Below are positions 63,682 through 64,000 of a stretch of 64,000 nucleotides of DNA, piece after piece. The position numbers and the translations under genes were made by a program. The first letter of the stretch is position 1; each line of letters begins with the position of its first letter. This DNA comes from Exiguobacterium sp. s193 (lineage in GTDB: Bacteria > Bacillota > Bacilli > Exiguobacteriales > Exiguobacteriaceae): assembly GCF_018618755.1 (NCBI RefSeq), contig NZ_JACSMR010000004.1, positions 112,752 to 176,751 of the forward strand, written 5' to 3'. The notes beneath the pieces were generated by a model. The model was not told where the DNA came from. It saw nothing but the letters and a program-made list of their open reading frames with translations, and did not search any database.

Positions 63682-64000
63682 ATGAAACACACTAAAAAAT
63701 TCGCAGCATCAGCAATGGCAGCAGCACTCGTATTACCAGGAACGGCAGCATTCGCGTCAGGCGGTTCAGACGACATGATGCATGAGGACAAAGCAAAAAA
63801 CGTCACGGTCAAGACGAAAGCGGCAGACCTTCGTGCGACACTCGACCAATTGCTTTCTGAGCACTTCGTGCTCGCCGTCATGGACATGAAAAAACAATAT
63901 GATGGTTCGAAAGATGCAGAATACTACGAAGCAGCACTCAAACAAAACGCACTCGACATGACACCGGCAATCGCTTCAGTCTATGGCGACGAAGGTGCAA
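63682..64000 (+). CDS. Surface protein paralog, 5' part (cut by window end)
   Basis: ATG 63682 with GAAAGGA upstream. Signal peptide (MKHTKKFAASAMAAALVLPGTAAFA), then 'AADLRATLDQLLSEHFVLAV' and 'IASVYGDEGA', the opening of the same domain as in 60041-61411. The first conserved His (SEH) is kept. The gene continues beyond the window. It is divergent from the PepSY operon, so the two likely share regulation. Confidence 0.85.
   Translation, partial: MKHTKKFAASAMAAALVLPGTAAFASGGSDDMMHEDKAKNVTVKTKAADLRATLDQLLSEHFVLAVMDMKKQYDGSKDAEYYEAALKQNALDMTPAIASVYGDEGA

Noticed and set aside
1..64000. tRNA or rRNA genes
   Set aside because: Scanning the intergenic gaps showed no cloverleaf-like GGTTCRA arm or rRNA-like sequence; most gaps are too short or A/T-rich.

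Overview
The window looks like a chromosomal segment of a low-to-mid GC Bacillota (Bacillales-type) bacterium. Evidence is the purine-rich AGGAGG-type ribosome binding sites throughout, LPxTG-like and lipobox-bearing secreted proteins, a bacterial nitric oxide synthase oxygenase, OatA-, YihY- and YfnA-type genes, and dense, strand-grouped operons. My best guess is Exiguobacterium, from overall gene content; no rRNA or tRNA gene is present to confirm this.

Region 1 (1-20 kb) is mostly ordinary housekeeping and accessory genes. It contains YihY, the pair nos/NUDIX translated with an ATGA overlap, a lone TnpB element with hairpin ends, a GNAT enzyme and an APC amino-acid permease. It also holds a multi-TM-helix channel protein, a CstB-type persulfide dioxygenase/rhodanese operon behind a promoter that contains a CsoR/CstR-like operator, and a MarR/ABC/ABC exporter operon with an inverted-repeat operator. 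The rest is an ASCH protein plus methyltransferase, a cation diffusion facilitator, a thioredoxin and small secreted or membrane proteins. A ~148-bp structured repeat occurs twice in opposite orientation (29-177 and 6719-6867), with a probable decayed third copy at 2926-3050. One copy is bracketed by a perfect 29-bp direct repeat made from a transcription terminator.

Region 2 (20.3-28.6 kb) is a complete beta-glucan utilisation locus. A LacI regulator with palindromic operators is followed by a solute-binding lipoprotein, two permeases, a GH1 beta-glucosidase and a secreted multidomain GH16 glucanase.

Region 3 (about 29.2-41.9 kb) is a strikingly A/T-rich island. It carries a tightly packed, translationally coupled four-gene operon read leftward: a DruA-like (DUF4338) protein, an AAA-type P-loop ATPase with a Cys cluster, an unrecognised 493-aa protein, and a 1554-aa protein combining a PD-(D/E)XK-like nuclease motif with an FtsK/HerA motor. 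Downstream are a divergent SfsA-family nuclease and a 327-aa protein with a membrane-anchored C-terminus, plus two small plus-strand ORFs. Next to the island, with its 3' end running into the A/T-rich DNA, is a PLD-helicase gene coupled to a MazG-like pyrophosphohydrolase gene. The layout resembles a defence island. The last three genes of the operon recall the DptF-DptG-DptH order of phosphorothioate-dependent restriction, but joined to a DruA-like gene and with no dnd modification genes in the window. This is my best candidate for an undescribed system.

Region 4 (44-64 kb) returns to ordinary composition. It has RidA, small operons of unknown function, a peptidase-E-like protein and NUDIX pair, a secreted DNA/RNA nuclease lipoprotein, a diguanylate cyclase and a NUMOD4/HNH-derived protein. 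These are followed by an adaptive-response operon (ada, alkC-like), a methyltransferase/two-component operon, DedA and OatA-like membrane proteins. The window ends in a cell-surface cluster with PepSY and YtkA-like proteins flanked by two members of a His-conserved repeat-domain family, the last of which is cut by the window end.
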